The notes below the pieces were generated by a model. It searched no databases. It had not been told where the DNA came from and worked only from the letters and a program-made list of their open reading frames with translations. A stretch of 50,146 bases of DNA. Origin: Bizionia sp. (lineage in GTDB: Bacteria > Bacteroidota > Bacteroidia > Flavobacteriales > Flavobacteriaceae). The position numbers and the translations under genes were made by a program. Location of the stretch: NCBI GenBank assembly GCA_020631395.1, contig JAHDHI010000033.1, positions 1 to 50,146 of the forward strand, read 5' to 3'. This document shows, in pieces, positions 17,645 through 26,048 of the stretch (its first letter is position 1; each line of letters begins with the position of its first letter).

Positions 17645-20251
17645 ATGAATTTTAACAATTACACTATAAAATCTCAAGAAGCGATACAGCAAGCACAACA
17701 ATTGGCTCAAGCCTTGGGACACCAAAACATAGAAAATGAACATGTCTTCAAATCCATTTTCGATGTGGATGAGAATGTACTTCCCTTTCTTTTGAAGAAA
17801 TTGAACATAAATGTCCCAATGCTTCAACAAATATTGGACAGACAGCTAGAAAGCCTACCAAAAGTCACTGGTGGAAACCTAATGTTGTCTCCTGGAGCAA
17901 GCAGAGCTTTGAATGAGGCATCCATAATAGCCAAGAAAATGACAGATGACTTCGTATCCATCGAACATTTGATCTTGGCCATCTTCAAATCCAATAGTAA
18001 AATAGCTCAGGTATTGAAAGATCAAGGCGTAACCGAAAAAAGCTTGAACTCCGCCATAGAGGAATTGAGAAAAGGAGACCGCGTAACTTCACAAAGCCAA
18101 GAAGAGACATATAACGCTCTGAGCAAGTATGCGAAAAACCTGAACCAATTGGCTAAAGACGGCAAATTGGATCCTGTCATTGGTCGTGATGAGGAAATAC
18201 GTAGAATACTTCAAATTTTGTCACGACGTACAAAGAACAATCCCATATTGGTGGGAGAACCCGGAACAGGAAAAACGGCAATTGCTGAAGGTTTGGCACA
18301 TAGGATCATTGACGGAGACATCCCGGAAAACTTAAAGGACAAGCAAATATATGCATTGGACATGGGTGCATTGATTGCCGGCGCAAAATTCAAAGGTGAA
18401 TTTGAAGAGCGCTTGAAGGCTGTGATAAAAGAAGTGACCACAAGCGATGGGGACATCGTATTGTTCATAGACGAAATCCATACACTGGTTGGCGCTGGAG
18501 GTGGACAAGGCGCAATGGATGCGGCAAACATATTGAAACCTGCATTGGCGCGTGGCGAATTGAGAGCAATTGGAGCCACCACTTTGGACGAGTACCAAAA
18601 GTACTTCGAAAAGGACAAAGCCTTGGAACGTCGCTTTCAAAAGGTCATGGTAGACGAGCCAGATACGGAAAGTGCCATTTCCATACTTAGGGGTATCAAA
18701 GAGAAATATGAAACGCACCATAAGGTACGCATAAAGGACGAGGCCATAATTGGAGCCGTGGAGTTGTCCACCAGATACATCACCAATCGTTTCTTACCAG
18801 ACAAGGCCATCGACCTAATGGATGAAGCTGCATCCAAACTGCGTATGGAAATCAACTCCAAACCAGAAGAACTGGATGTCTTGGACAGAAAGATCATGCA
18901 GTTGGAAATAGAAATTGAAGCCATAAAGCGTGAAAAAGACGAAAACAAGCTAAAAAACCTACGCTCCGACCTCGCCAACTTAAAAGAGGAGCGCAACGCC
19001 ATCAATGCGAAATGGAAGAGTGAAAAAGAAGTTGTGGACAACATACAGAACACGAAACAAGACATAGAAAATTTCAAGCTGGAAGCAGAACGAGCAGAGC
19101 GTGAAGGTGATTATGGAAAGGTGGCCGAATTGCGCTATGGAAAGATAAAAGAAGCACAAGAGAAACTGGAGGGTTACCAAAAACAATTGCTAGAACGATC
19201 TGAATCTTCTTTGATCAAAGAAGAGGTCACTTACGACGACATTGCGGAGGTAGTCGCAAAATGGACAGGCATTCCAGTAACAAAGATGCTACAAAGTGAA
19301 CGCGAAAAGCTTTTGAATCTCGAAGACGAGTTACATAAGCGTGTCGTAGGACAAGAAGAAGCCATCATTGCCATAAGTGATGCCGTAAGGCGTTCAAGAG
19401 CAGGATTGCAAAACCCTCAAAAACCAATAGGAACCTTTTTATTCCTTGGTACCACTGGTGTAGGGAAAACAGAACTGGCAAAAGCCCTTGCCGAATACTT
19501 GTTTGACGATGAAAGTGCCATAACAAGGATAGATATGAGCGAATACCAAGAAAGCCACTCGGTTAGTAGATTGGTTGGAGCACCTCCAGGATATGTTGGT
19601 TATGACGAAGGAGGACAATTAACGGAAGCCGTAAGGCGCAAACCTTATTCCGTAGTGCTTCTAGATGAGATTGAAAAGGCACATCCAGACACCTTCAACA
19701 TCTTATTGCAAGTTTTGGATGAAGGTCACCTAACGGACAACAAAGGCAGGGCCGCCGATTTCAAAAACACGATCATCATCATGACTTCCAATATGGGAAG
19801 CCAGATAATACAAGAGCGCTTTGACACCTTGAAAGACATGGATTCGGCAATGGAAGCTGCAAAAGTAGATGTACTAGGCTTGTTGAAGCAATCCGTTAGA
19901 CCAGAATTCTTGAATAGGATAGACGACACCATCATGTTCACTCCTTTGACCAAGGAGAACATTACAAACATAGTAGGCTTGCAACTAAAAAGCATCACCA
20001 AGATGATTGCCAAACAAGGAATTACATTCGATGCAACGCCTGAGGCCATAAAGCACTTGGCAGAAAAGGGATACCATCCGGAATATGGTGCTAGACCAGT
20101 GAAGCGAGTTATTCAAAAAGAAGTGCTAAATGAGTTGAGCAAGGAAATCCTTGCAGGAAAAGTTACCACGGACAGCATCATCCTATTGGATGCTTTCGAC
20201 GACAAACTAGTATTCAGAAATCAAGGCGATTTGATAGTCGAAGAATTCTAA
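17645..20251 (+). CDS. clpB: ATP-dependent chaperone ClpB
   Basis: A disaggregase of the Hsp100 family that pulls polypeptides out of aggregates together with DnaK; a cytoplasmic hexamer. The 868-residue length is normal. Domains in order: Clp N-domain (1-145), first AAA+ with Walker A GEPGTGKT near residue 205 and Walker B VLFIDEIH, the coiled-coil middle domain at about 405-525 characteristic of ClpB, second AAA+ with GTTGVGKT near residue 602 and VVLLDEIEKAHPD, then the C-terminal D2-small domain. The middle domain separates it from ClpA and ClpC. A hairpin terminator follows. A heat-shock promoter was not identified. Confidence 0.98.
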   Translation: MNFNNYTIKSQEAIQQAQQLAQALGHQNIENEHVFKSIFDVDENVLPFLLKKLNINVPMLQQILDRQLESLPKVTGGNLMLSPGASRALNEASIIAKKMTDDFVSIEHLILAIFKSNSKIAQVLKDQGVTEKSLNSAIEELRKGDRVTSQSQEETYNALSKYAKNLNQLAKDGKLDPVIGRDEEIRRILQILSRRTKNNPILVGEPGTGKTAIAEGLAHRIIDGDIPENLKDKQIYALDMGALIAGAKFKGEFEERLKAVIKEVTTSDGDIVLFIDEIHTLVGAGGGQGAMDAANILKPALARGELRAIGATTLDEYQKYFEKDKALERRFQKVMVDEPDTESAISILRGIKEKYETHHKVRIKDEAIIGAVELSTRYITNRFLPDKAIDLMDEAASKLRMEINSKPEELDVLDRKIMQLEIEIEAIKREKDENKLKNLRSDLANLKEERNAINAKWKSEKEVVDNIQNTKQDIENFKLEAERAEREGDYGKVAELRYGKIKEAQEKLEGYQKQLLERSESSLIKEEVTYDDIAEVVAKWTGIPVTKMLQSEREKLLNLEDELHKRVVGQEEAIIAISDAVRRSRAGLQNPQKPIGTFLFLGTTGVGKTELAKALAEYLFDDESAITRIDMSEYQESHSVSRLVGAPPGYVGYDEGGQLTEAVRRKPYSVVLLDEIEKAHPDTFNILLQVLDEGHLTDNKGRAADFKNTIIIMTSNMGSQIIQERFDTLKDMDSAMEAAKVDVLGLLKQSVRPEFLNRIDDTIMFTPLTKENITNIVGLQLKSITKMIAKQGITFDATPEAIKHLAEKGYHPEYGARPVKRVIQKEVLNELSKEILAGKVTTDSIILLDAFDDKLVFRNQGDLIVEEF

Positions 20252-20326
20252 GAATCATAAAGTTCTGTTAACTTAGAATAAATGCGAAAATAGTACGTTT
20301 TCATAGTGATAGTTAGTTAGTTTAGG

Positions 20327-20371
20327 AAAAGCAACGCAAATCGATATTCATAGAATCGAGCGTTGCTTTTT
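20327..20371 (+). terminator. rho-independent terminator after clpB
   Basis: AAAAGCAACGC (20327-20337) pairs with GCGTTGCTTTT (20360-20370). The interior also pairs partly (TCGAT with ATCGA). The 3' arm ends in a T-run, 75 nt after the clpB stop. Confidence 0.8.
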
Positions 20372-20393
20372 CATTTATGGCTGCAATCTCTAG

Positions 20394-20543
20394 AATCCCA
20401 TAAGGCGTTTCGCACTCGTTATTAGAAAGGACATCACACACTTTACAGACATCTTCATCATGACCTTAGTCGTTTTAACGGTTAACGCATCTCTATTTCT
20501 TAAGGCAATGCAATTGAATCCAGATAGCAGAAACAAGAAATAA
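20394..20543 (+). other. possible 3' remnant of a lost gene within a 400-nt gap
   Basis: The space from clpB (20251) to the next start (20649) holds the clpB terminator and then a 49-codon open stretch. Its C-terminal part includes an ATG at 20460 and reads as a short hydrophobic helix (TLVVLTVNASLFL) ending PDSRNKK. It looks like the tail of a membrane protein whose 5' part is gone, but a chance open frame cannot be excluded. Nothing else stands out in the gap. Confidence 0.25.
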
Positions 20544-20648
20544 TTCAATTTTAAGTAGTCCGATTACCTCTTAAAAAGAACTATATTGCATAAAGAAAAT
20601 ATGCATAAGTTTACTTGTACTTATATAATAATTGCTGGTAATTTGAAA

Positions 20649-21072
20649 ATGACGAAATCAGAAGCAAAGTTTTTAGTCGGAATTGGAGTTCTGATTTTGC
20701 TAATTGATATTTTAATTATCAAATATTGGGTTAGTAATATTAAACCTGACCCTTTTATGTCTGTTGTAGTTGAATCTCACAGACTTGAAATATTTGGCGT
20801 GAATATTCTGATTGGAACTATTGTTTTTTTTCATTAAAAAAAGATTTTCGATTTTATTCTTTGTTAATACAATAGTCTTTTATTGGATATTTTCATTTTT
20901 TTGTAATTCTTGGATTGAGAATCATCCATACTTAACTTCTGAATATAGTTTTAAAATTAAGGATAGGAACTTTGTATTGGATATTGATAGAAACCCTGAC
21001 CATTTTGGAATTGGCGAAATCATTTCGGAATCGAAAGATTCCTTAATAACAATCGGAACGTATAAAAAGTAG
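20649..21072 (+). pseudogene. small membrane protein, split by a frameshift in an 8-T run
   Basis: The first frame starts at ATG 20649 (MTKSEAKFLVGIG) with one membrane helix at about residues 8-28 and a second hydrophobic stretch (IFGVNILIGTIVFF), then stops just after the T-run at 20824-20831. The next frame continues without a gap (FIKKRFSILFFVNTIVFYWIF) with a third membrane helix and an extracytoplasmic beta-rich tail to 21072. Seven T instead of eight would give one protein of about 140 residues. It may be a phase-variable, decayed or mis-sequenced gene. Family not recognised. Base composition is more AT-rich than clpB. Confidence 0.7.
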
Positions 21073-21299
21073 GAGACAGTTTAAAGTTGACGAGTATGCA
21101 AGAGACAATGTACTTTTATAGAAACCGATTAATAGGGTTTTCGAATAGCTCGAATGAAATTGAGCTGAATAAAGCGAAATAAAAACTATCCACAACAATG
21201 GTAACAGTTGCTCAAGTCTATAATTTAGTACAAATCTAATCTTTAACTTCTAAAAACCAGACATCTTAACGAACAAGATCGATAACAGAAAACTAAAAA

Positions 21300-21941
21300 A
21301 TGAAGTACACAACACTAATTTTCACTCTTTTATTAATATCCTGTTCAAATGAGCAAAAGAGAAGCAACATCAAAGGGCTTACCATCGACTCGAATATCAA
21401 AGATGAAGTTGAAAAACATTTAGCTGACCAATCTAAATTTGAACAATTTTCAGATTTTATGCAGGTTTACTCCAATAGCTTATCCATTGAAAATTATGAA
21501 AATGACCGTTTGGTAGTTTCAAGTATGGATTTTTCAAGAAAACTTCCTTTCAAGTCTTTCTACCTATGGAATAAGGATACTCTTGGAATTAATGGTGCTT
21601 ACGGGCTTTTTGGCGGGACTGGATTTTATATTGAGATTACCGATAATAAAGCAGAACTATTCCATATGTTGAGTGCGGACGATTTTCCGACTTATGCTTA
21701 TAAAGAAAAGGATAGTTTGATTATGAGACTGGAAGTTCCTTGTACTGATACTAAAATTATTTTATCAGAGATTCCAGATTCGACAAAAAACCAAATTATT
21801 TATGGCTTTGTGGAATTTAAAAGCAATGAATTTTACTCGGTATCTAATATATATGTTGAAGGAGAAGAGCCGAAAAGAAAAAGGACGAGAAACAATATGA
21901 AAATCTACTTTAAAAGTGGACTGTTAAAAATGAATGAATAA
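21300..21941 (+). CDS. hypothetical lipoprotein
   Basis: A 213-residue protein with a clear lipobox (TLLLISCS, Cys at residue 15). The mature part is mixed alpha/beta with no motif I recognise: an acidic helical start (IKDEVEKHLADQSKFEQF), then strands including SFYLWNKDTLGINGAYGLFGGTGFYIEI, and a basic C-terminal region (EPKRKRTRNN). It has no partner: 227 nt upstream and 101 nt downstream are noncoding. It lies in the accessory patch, and its lower-GC codon use suggests a gene gained separately from its neighbours. Function unknown. Confidence 0.7.
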   Translation: MKYTTLIFTLLLISCSNEQKRSNIKGLTIDSNIKDEVEKHLADQSKFEQFSDFMQVYSNSLSIENYENDRLVVSSMDFSRKLPFKSFYLWNKDTLGINGAYGLFGGTGFYIEITDNKAELFHMLSADDFPTYAYKEKDSLIMRLEVPCTDTKIILSEIPDSTKNQIIYGFVEFKSNEFYSVSNIYVEGEEPKRKRTRNNMKIYFKSGLLKMNE

Positions 21942-22042
21942 AACTAAGCTAATCCTACTTGATCTATTGACAATCGAGTTCTGTTTAAAAACTTATGCAT
22001 ACTTTCAATGAGTATTAGTCACTAATCGAAATTAAAGGAAAG

Positions 22043-22513
22043 ATGGGCAAAATCAAAATATCAAGGCTAACGGAAAACAACCTAAATCAATTGATGGAGC
22101 TTGTGGAATTGTTCAATGAGGTTTTTGATGAGCCTCATACCCTGGCGTCAGAACAACAACTCAAAGAACTACTGAACAAGCCTGATTTTCATGCGCTGGC
22201 ATCCATAAAGGATGATACCGTTGTTGGAGGATTAACTGCCTATGAACTGAAAAAGTACCATAGTGACAAAAGCGAGTTATACATCTATGACATTGCAGTA
22301 AAACCCCAGTTTCAAAATCAAGGAATAGGAAAAAATTTAATCGGATTTTTAAAAGAATATGCTATGAAAAATGAAATAGAGACCATTTTTGTCGAAGCAC
22401 ATTCCAAAGATGAAGATGCCGTTAGATTTTACAAATCGACTTTTGGAGAAAGTGAGAAGGTTGACCTCTTTAGTTTTAACATAAAAACTAAAGACTACAC
22501 ACCCAAATCGTAG
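22043..22513 (+). CDS. GNAT acetyltransferase resembling AAC(3)-I aminoglycoside acetyltransferases
   Basis: A 156-residue GNAT-fold enzyme that uses acetyl-CoA. The acetyl-CoA loop is seen as QFQNQGIGKNLI (about residues 93-104), with the preceding strand LYIYDIAVKP. The segment VVGGLTAYELKKYHSDKSELYIYDIAV and the hydrophobic end resemble AAC(3)-I enzymes, which acetylate the 3-amino group of aminoglycosides. From sequence alone, resistance is only a possibility; chromosomal relatives often have other substrates. An AAAGGAAAG stretch ends 1 nt before the ATG. It lies in the accessory patch without partner genes. Confidence 0.75.
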   Translation: MGKIKISRLTENNLNQLMELVELFNEVFDEPHTLASEQQLKELLNKPDFHALASIKDDTVVGGLTAYELKKYHSDKSELYIYDIAVKPQFQNQGIGKNLIGFLKEYAMKNEIETIFVEAHSKDEDAVRFYKSTFGESEKVDLFSFNIKTKDYTPKS

Positions 22514-22577
22514 TCTACTATTTTAAAAGAACATCTATCTTTGAAGCAAATGAGAATGAATTTTGCATCACTCAAAA

Positions 22578-23090
22578 ATGAAGAAAGTTGAAACTTACCT
22601 TTATATTCAATATCCCTGAAAATTAACTATAAGAAATCATTGAGAGAAATGCTGAGGAGTTGATCGATCAAATTGACAAGGACTATTATTTATTTGAGTT
22701 TTCAGACGAGGAATCTATGAGATTTTATTGAAGTCTGACGAATGGAGTGCATTCGATTACACCTTAGCACAAAAATTACTGAAGCAAAGAGGAAAATCTA
22801 TTGACAAGGAGCTTTTGAATTCGCTAAAAAATGAACGGTTGAAAGATTTGGCTAAACCAGAAGAAAAACAAAGGCCTTGGATAGTCGGGGGATATGTCTT
22901 TTCATTTTTAGGTGGTTTTTTAGGATTGATCATTGGTTACTTTCTCTGGACGTCCAAGAAGACCTTACCGAATGGGCAAAAGGTCTATTCGTATTCTAAA
23001 AATGATAGAAAGCATGGAAAATACATATTTTACATTGGATTGATTATAGCACCAATTTCTTTACTTTTAAAAGTGATTGGTCTATTTTAA
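22578..23090 (+). pseudogene. degraded gene for a C-terminally membrane-anchored protein
   Basis: Pieces of one protein lie in alternating frames. ATG 22578 encodes MKKVETYLYIQYP and stops. A second frame (22633-22728) encodes an acidic segment (NAEELIDQIDKDYYLFEF) and stops at TGA 22729. The original frame then resumes (KSDEWSAFDYTLAQKLLKQRG) and runs to 23090 with two membrane helices at GGYVFSFLGGFLGLIIGYFL and IFYIGLIIAPISLLLKVIG, joined by a KTLPNGQKVYSYSKNDRKHGK loop. The only start for the last piece is a TTG at 22728, which would leave 120 residues. The first join also seems to have lost material. I read this as a decayed gene; a truncated functional version is possible. Confidence 0.65.
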
Positions 23091-23130
23091 TGGAAAAAAC
23101 AGTCATTAATTACCTAAAACCACCTCGCAA

Positions 23131-23919
23131 ATGAAACTTGAACTATATCAAATAGATGCCTTTACCGATAAAATTTTTGGAGGCAACCCTGCCTGCGTCG
23201 TACCTTTGAAGGATTGGTTGCCAGATGACACATTATTTGACATCACCAAGGAGAATGCAGTTGCAGAAACTGCTTTTTTTGTAGATAAGGGAGATAAGAT
23301 ACACTTACGATGGTTTACCCCAGAAATAGAAATGGATTTATGCGGACATGCTACTCTTGCAACTGCCCATTGTCTTAAAACCATACTAAACTATCCAAAG
23401 GACAGGATAACATTTGAGACGCTGAGCGGGAATCTAACTGTTGTTGTAGAAAAAGACCTCTACCATCTAGACTTTCCTTCTCGAATGCCAATCGTCTCAA
23501 AACTACCGGAAATAATTGAAAAGTCATTGAACATCCAACCCAAGGAGGTATACAAATCAAGAGATTATGTATTGGTCTACGAAACAGAACAAGACATTGA
23601 AAACATAAAAGTCGACAGACAAACATTCGATCAAATAAATCTCGACCCAGGAGGAGTCATTGTCACCGCCAAAGGAGAAAATTGTGATTTCGTGTCGAGA
23701 TTTTTCACTCCACAAGCATCGATCTTGGAAGACCCTGTAACAGGTTCGGCACATTGTTCGCTAACTCCATTTTGGTCATCACGGCTTGAAAAAAAAGAAC
23801 TGAATGCAATGCAAATTTCCGATAGGGTTGGGAAATTGAAATGCCAAGACAAAGAAGATAGAGTCATTTTAAGCGGAAAGGCAAAAACCTATTCTATGGG
23901 ATACCTGTGGACGGAATAA
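23131..23919 (+). CDS. PhzF-family isomerase
   Basis: A 262-residue protein of the PhzF/DAP-epimerase fold, cytoplasmic. The N-terminal motif YQIDAFTDKIFGGNPACVV (about 6-24), the acid-base Glu46 in NAVAETAFF, the LRWFTPEIEMDLCGHATLA segment and the second-half motif LEDPVTGSAHCSL are all there, so an active isomerase is expected. In phenazine producers PhzF isomerises a dihydrohydroxyanthranilate, but there are no phenazine genes here and most family members have unknown substrates. It is a single gene next to the accessory patch, with normal flavobacterial codon use. Confidence 0.92.
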   Translation: MKLELYQIDAFTDKIFGGNPACVVPLKDWLPDDTLFDITKENAVAETAFFVDKGDKIHLRWFTPEIEMDLCGHATLATAHCLKTILNYPKDRITFETLSGNLTVVVEKDLYHLDFPSRMPIVSKLPEIIEKSLNIQPKEVYKSRDYVLVYETEQDIENIKVDRQTFDQINLDPGGVIVTAKGENCDFVSRFFTPQASILEDPVTGSAHCSLTPFWSSRLEKKELNAMQISDRVGKLKCQDKEDRVILSGKAKTYSMGYLWTE

Positions 23920-24110
23920 CTACTTCCAAACATTTAAATCAATCGGAAAAGTCGAGATTTTCAGCAATAAACTCAAATCAAAAGCTTCCCTCTCATCTAT
24001 TCTACTATCGTAGATTATGGCCATCCTTTATTACAATGAGTCATTACCTAATTAATTTCAGAGTCGTCATAGCCTATATATTCAAAATTTCCAACTAGGA
24101 AATCCACAAA

Positions 24111-24128
24111 ATATACCAATTAGTATAT
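24111..24128. promoter_or_regulatory. TetR operator upstream of its own gene
   Basis: An 18-bp inverted repeat ATATACC-N4-AGTATAT, one mismatch from symmetric. It lies 9 nt upstream of the tetR -7 box, over the -33 region, so repressor binding would block the promoter. The same motif recurs perfectly at 24765-24782. Confidence 0.75.
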
Positions 24129-24137
24129 AATTTTTAT

Positions 24138-24145
24138 TAAATTTG
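24138..24145 (+). promoter_or_regulatory. -7 box of tetR-family gene
   Basis: TAAATTTG fits TAnnTTTG and lies 5 nt before the ATG at 24151, so the mRNA would be leaderless or nearly so. Confidence 0.65.
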
Positions 24146-24150
24146 CCTTT

Positions 24151-24747
24151 ATGTTGACAAAAGCAGAATTAACTACTCAGTATATTTTGGAGATCGTTGC
24201 TCCCATTTTCAACCAAAATGGATATGCAGCAACTAGTATGAGTGACATCACCAATGCTACGAACTTGACGAAAGGAGCCATCTATGGCAACTTTAAAAAC
24301 AAAGAGGAATTGGCCATAGCTTCATTTAAGTTTACAGTGAAAAATATGATGAAACGCATAGCCAAGCATCTAGAAATTAGCAATTCTCCCATTCAAAAGC
24401 TTTTCTTGATTTCGGACTTCTACAGAAACTATTATGACTATAGCAAACAATTGGGAGGCTGTCCAGTACTTAACATTGGTGTAGATGCCAACAACCAAAA
24501 TACCAAGTTGCTGGACAAAGTGCGTGAAGTCATTGAACGCATCCAGGATCAGGTGGCAACCATCATAGAAGACGGCATTGAAATAGGTGAAATTTCCTCT
24601 GAAATAAATGCCATGCAATATGCAAAAAGAATAGATTCGATGATCCAAGGAGCTGTCTTCATGACCTATACCATGGATGACGAGTTTTATTTGAAGGATA
24701 CAATGGATCAAATAGATCAAATGATTCATAGCGAAATCAAAGTATAA
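24151..24747 (+). CDS. TetR/AcrR-family transcriptional regulator
   Basis: A 198-residue repressor. The N-terminal helix-turn-helix is typical (GYAATSMSDITNATNLTKGAIYGNFKNKEELA, about residues 24-55). The ligand domain contains GGCPVLN with Cys104, a feature shared by the NemR-like subgroup in which a cysteine can sense electrophiles; that is a family analogy, not proof. Two copies of one 18-bp palindrome flank the gene, one at its promoter and one in front of the thioesterase gene, so it most likely represses itself and the downstream gene. The ligand is unknown; an acyl-CoA or reactive carbonyl would fit the neighbour. Confidence 0.93.
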   Translation: MLTKAELTTQYILEIVAPIFNQNGYAATSMSDITNATNLTKGAIYGNFKNKEELAIASFKFTVKNMMKRIAKHLEISNSPIQKLFLISDFYRNYYDYSKQLGGCPVLNIGVDANNQNTKLLDKVREVIERIQDQVATIIEDGIEIGEISSEINAMQYAKRIDSMIQGAVFMTYTMDDEFYLKDTMDQIDQMIHSEIKV

Positions 24748-24764
24748 TATTTTTTTAACCAACA

Positions 24765-24782
24765 ATATACCAATCGGTATAT
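24765..24782. promoter_or_regulatory. second TetR operator, upstream of the thioesterase gene
   Basis: ATATACC-N4-GGTATAT, with arms perfectly symmetric, 11 nt before the thioesterase ATG and 17 nt after the tetR stop. No good TAnnTTTG box is visible here, so the site may control a nonstandard promoter or roadblock read-through from tetR. Confidence 0.75.
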
Positions 24783-24793
24783 ATTAATAGAAA

Positions 24794-25291
24794 ATGAAAA
24801 TGAAAACATTGTCAAAAACAGTAGAAAGCAAAACTAAGGTTAGATTTCAAGATTGCGACCCTTTCAACCATTTGAACAACGGTAGCTACATAAACTACTT
24901 CATAAACCATAGAGAGGACACAATATTGGAATACTATGGCTTGGACATGTTCAAGATAGCCAAGGAAACAGGTAAGAGCTGGGTGTCCAGCAGCAACCAA
25001 ATAGCATACCTGAAACCTGCCTTTTTAATGGAAACCGTAGTGATAACATCTCAGCTATTCCGTAAAACCGACAGTGAATTGTACGTGGAAATGAAAATGT
25101 ACAACGAAGACAAGACACAGTTAAAGGCTGTAATATGGTGTGGTTTTACACATTACGACCTATTACAGCAAAAAAGGGCAAACCATCCTGAATATCTGAC
25201 AAAGCTCTTTGATAGCATATTGAATCCCATAGAAGCCTCCACTTTCGAAGAACGATTGCTTCAGATAAAGTCAAAAAAGGTAAGTCTATAA
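24794..25291 (+). CDS. acyl-CoA thioesterase, 4HBT hot-dog fold
   Basis: A 165-residue hot-dog-fold protein of the 4-hydroxybenzoyl-CoA thioesterase type, which hydrolyses acyl-CoA to acid and CoA. The conserved start VRFQDCDPFNHLNNGSYINYF (about residues 16-36) contains the catalytic aspartate and the HxNN motif, and the segment SSNQIAYLKPAFLMETVVI is typical. The substrate chain cannot be deduced. A TetR operator sits directly in front, so expression is probably induced when the TetR ligand appears. The start ATG (MKMKTLSK) has a second ATG two codons later. Confidence 0.88.
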   Translation: MKMKTLSKTVESKTKVRFQDCDPFNHLNNGSYINYFINHREDTILEYYGLDMFKIAKETGKSWVSSSNQIAYLKPAFLMETVVITSQLFRKTDSELYVEMKMYNEDKTQLKAVIWCGFTHYDLLQQKRANHPEYLTKLFDSILNPIEASTFEERLLQIKSKKVSL

Positions 25292-25349
25292 TTTTTTTTG
25301 GCAACTGTGATTTTAATATCTTCATGTCACTGTAACTATTGTTAGATAA

Positions 25350-26027
25350 ATGCAAATGACGCTCAATGACCATATAGATCATACCTTGTTAAAGTCTACA
25401 GCGACACGAACCGATATTATAGCTCTTTGTGAAGAGGCAAGAGCACACCATTTCTTTTCGGTTTGCGTAAACTCTTCCAATGTCTCTTTGGCAAAAGCCC
25501 AGTTACAGCAAAGCAATGTCAAGGTATGTTCCGTCGTCGGATTTCCTTTAGGAGCGGCGAGTACAAAAGCTAAAATTGAGGAAGCAAGACAAGCCATTGG
25601 CGATGGTGCAGACGAAATAGACATGGTAATGAACATAGGACTCTTGAAAAGCAAGGGTTTCGACGCCGTATGCAAAGATGTTAAAGCCGTAAAGCAAGTA
25701 TTGCCCAACAATGTTTTAAAGGTAATTTTGGAAATATGCTATCTGGATGACGAAGAAATCATAAAGGCAAGCGAATTGGCTATGGTAGGCGGTGCAGATT
25801 TCATTAAGACCTCAACTGGTTTTGGAACAGGCGGAGCTACCAAAGAAGCCGTAAAACTAATGTTAGCAGCTACTAAGCATAGCCATGTGAAAGTAAAAGC
25901 TTCCGGAGGCATTAAAAACACAAAAATGGCACTCGAATACATTGACTTGGGAGTTCACCGGATAGGGACATCTTCAGGAATAGAGATTGTTACTGGTCAG
26001 GATTCCAAAGAAAAAACGGACTATTAA
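25350..26027 (+). CDS. deoC: deoxyribose-phosphate aldolase
   Basis: A class I aldolase that splits 2-deoxyribose-5-phosphate into glyceraldehyde-3-phosphate and acetaldehyde, in deoxynucleoside catabolism. The 225-residue TIM barrel shows the catalytic set Asp91 (DEIDMVMNIG), the Schiff-base Lys153 (FIKTSTGFGTGGAT) and Lys183 (VKASGGIK). It is not next to other deo genes. It follows the thioesterase by 58 nt and precedes a phosphatase by 21 nt; co-transcription is possible. The start is ATG 25350, with an alternative ATG two codons later. Confidence 0.95.
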   Translation: MQMTLNDHIDHTLLKSTATRTDIIALCEEARAHHFFSVCVNSSNVSLAKAQLQQSNVKVCSVVGFPLGAASTKAKIEEARQAIGDGADEIDMVMNIGLLKSKGFDAVCKDVKAVKQVLPNNVLKVILEICYLDDEEIIKASELAMVGGADFIKTSTGFGTGGATKEAVKLMLAATKHSHVKVKASGGIKNTKMALEYIDLGVHRIGTSSGIEIVTGQDSKEKTDY

Positions 26028-26048
26028 TCTTTTAATAAATTCAAAAAA

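Noticed and set aside
18211-19077. Several minus-strand frames inside clpB
   Set aside because: They mirror the codon bias of clpB and none resembles a protein family.
21181-21230. Stretch reading CCACAACAATGG and GTAACAGTTGC, reminiscent of gene-cassette recombination sites
   Set aside because: Only one copy was seen, the pairing is weak and there is no integrase, so it cannot be supported as an attC-like site.
23907-24098. 63-codon frame after phzF
   Set aside because: It starts inside phzF with no promoter, no recognisable features, and ends before the tetR operator.
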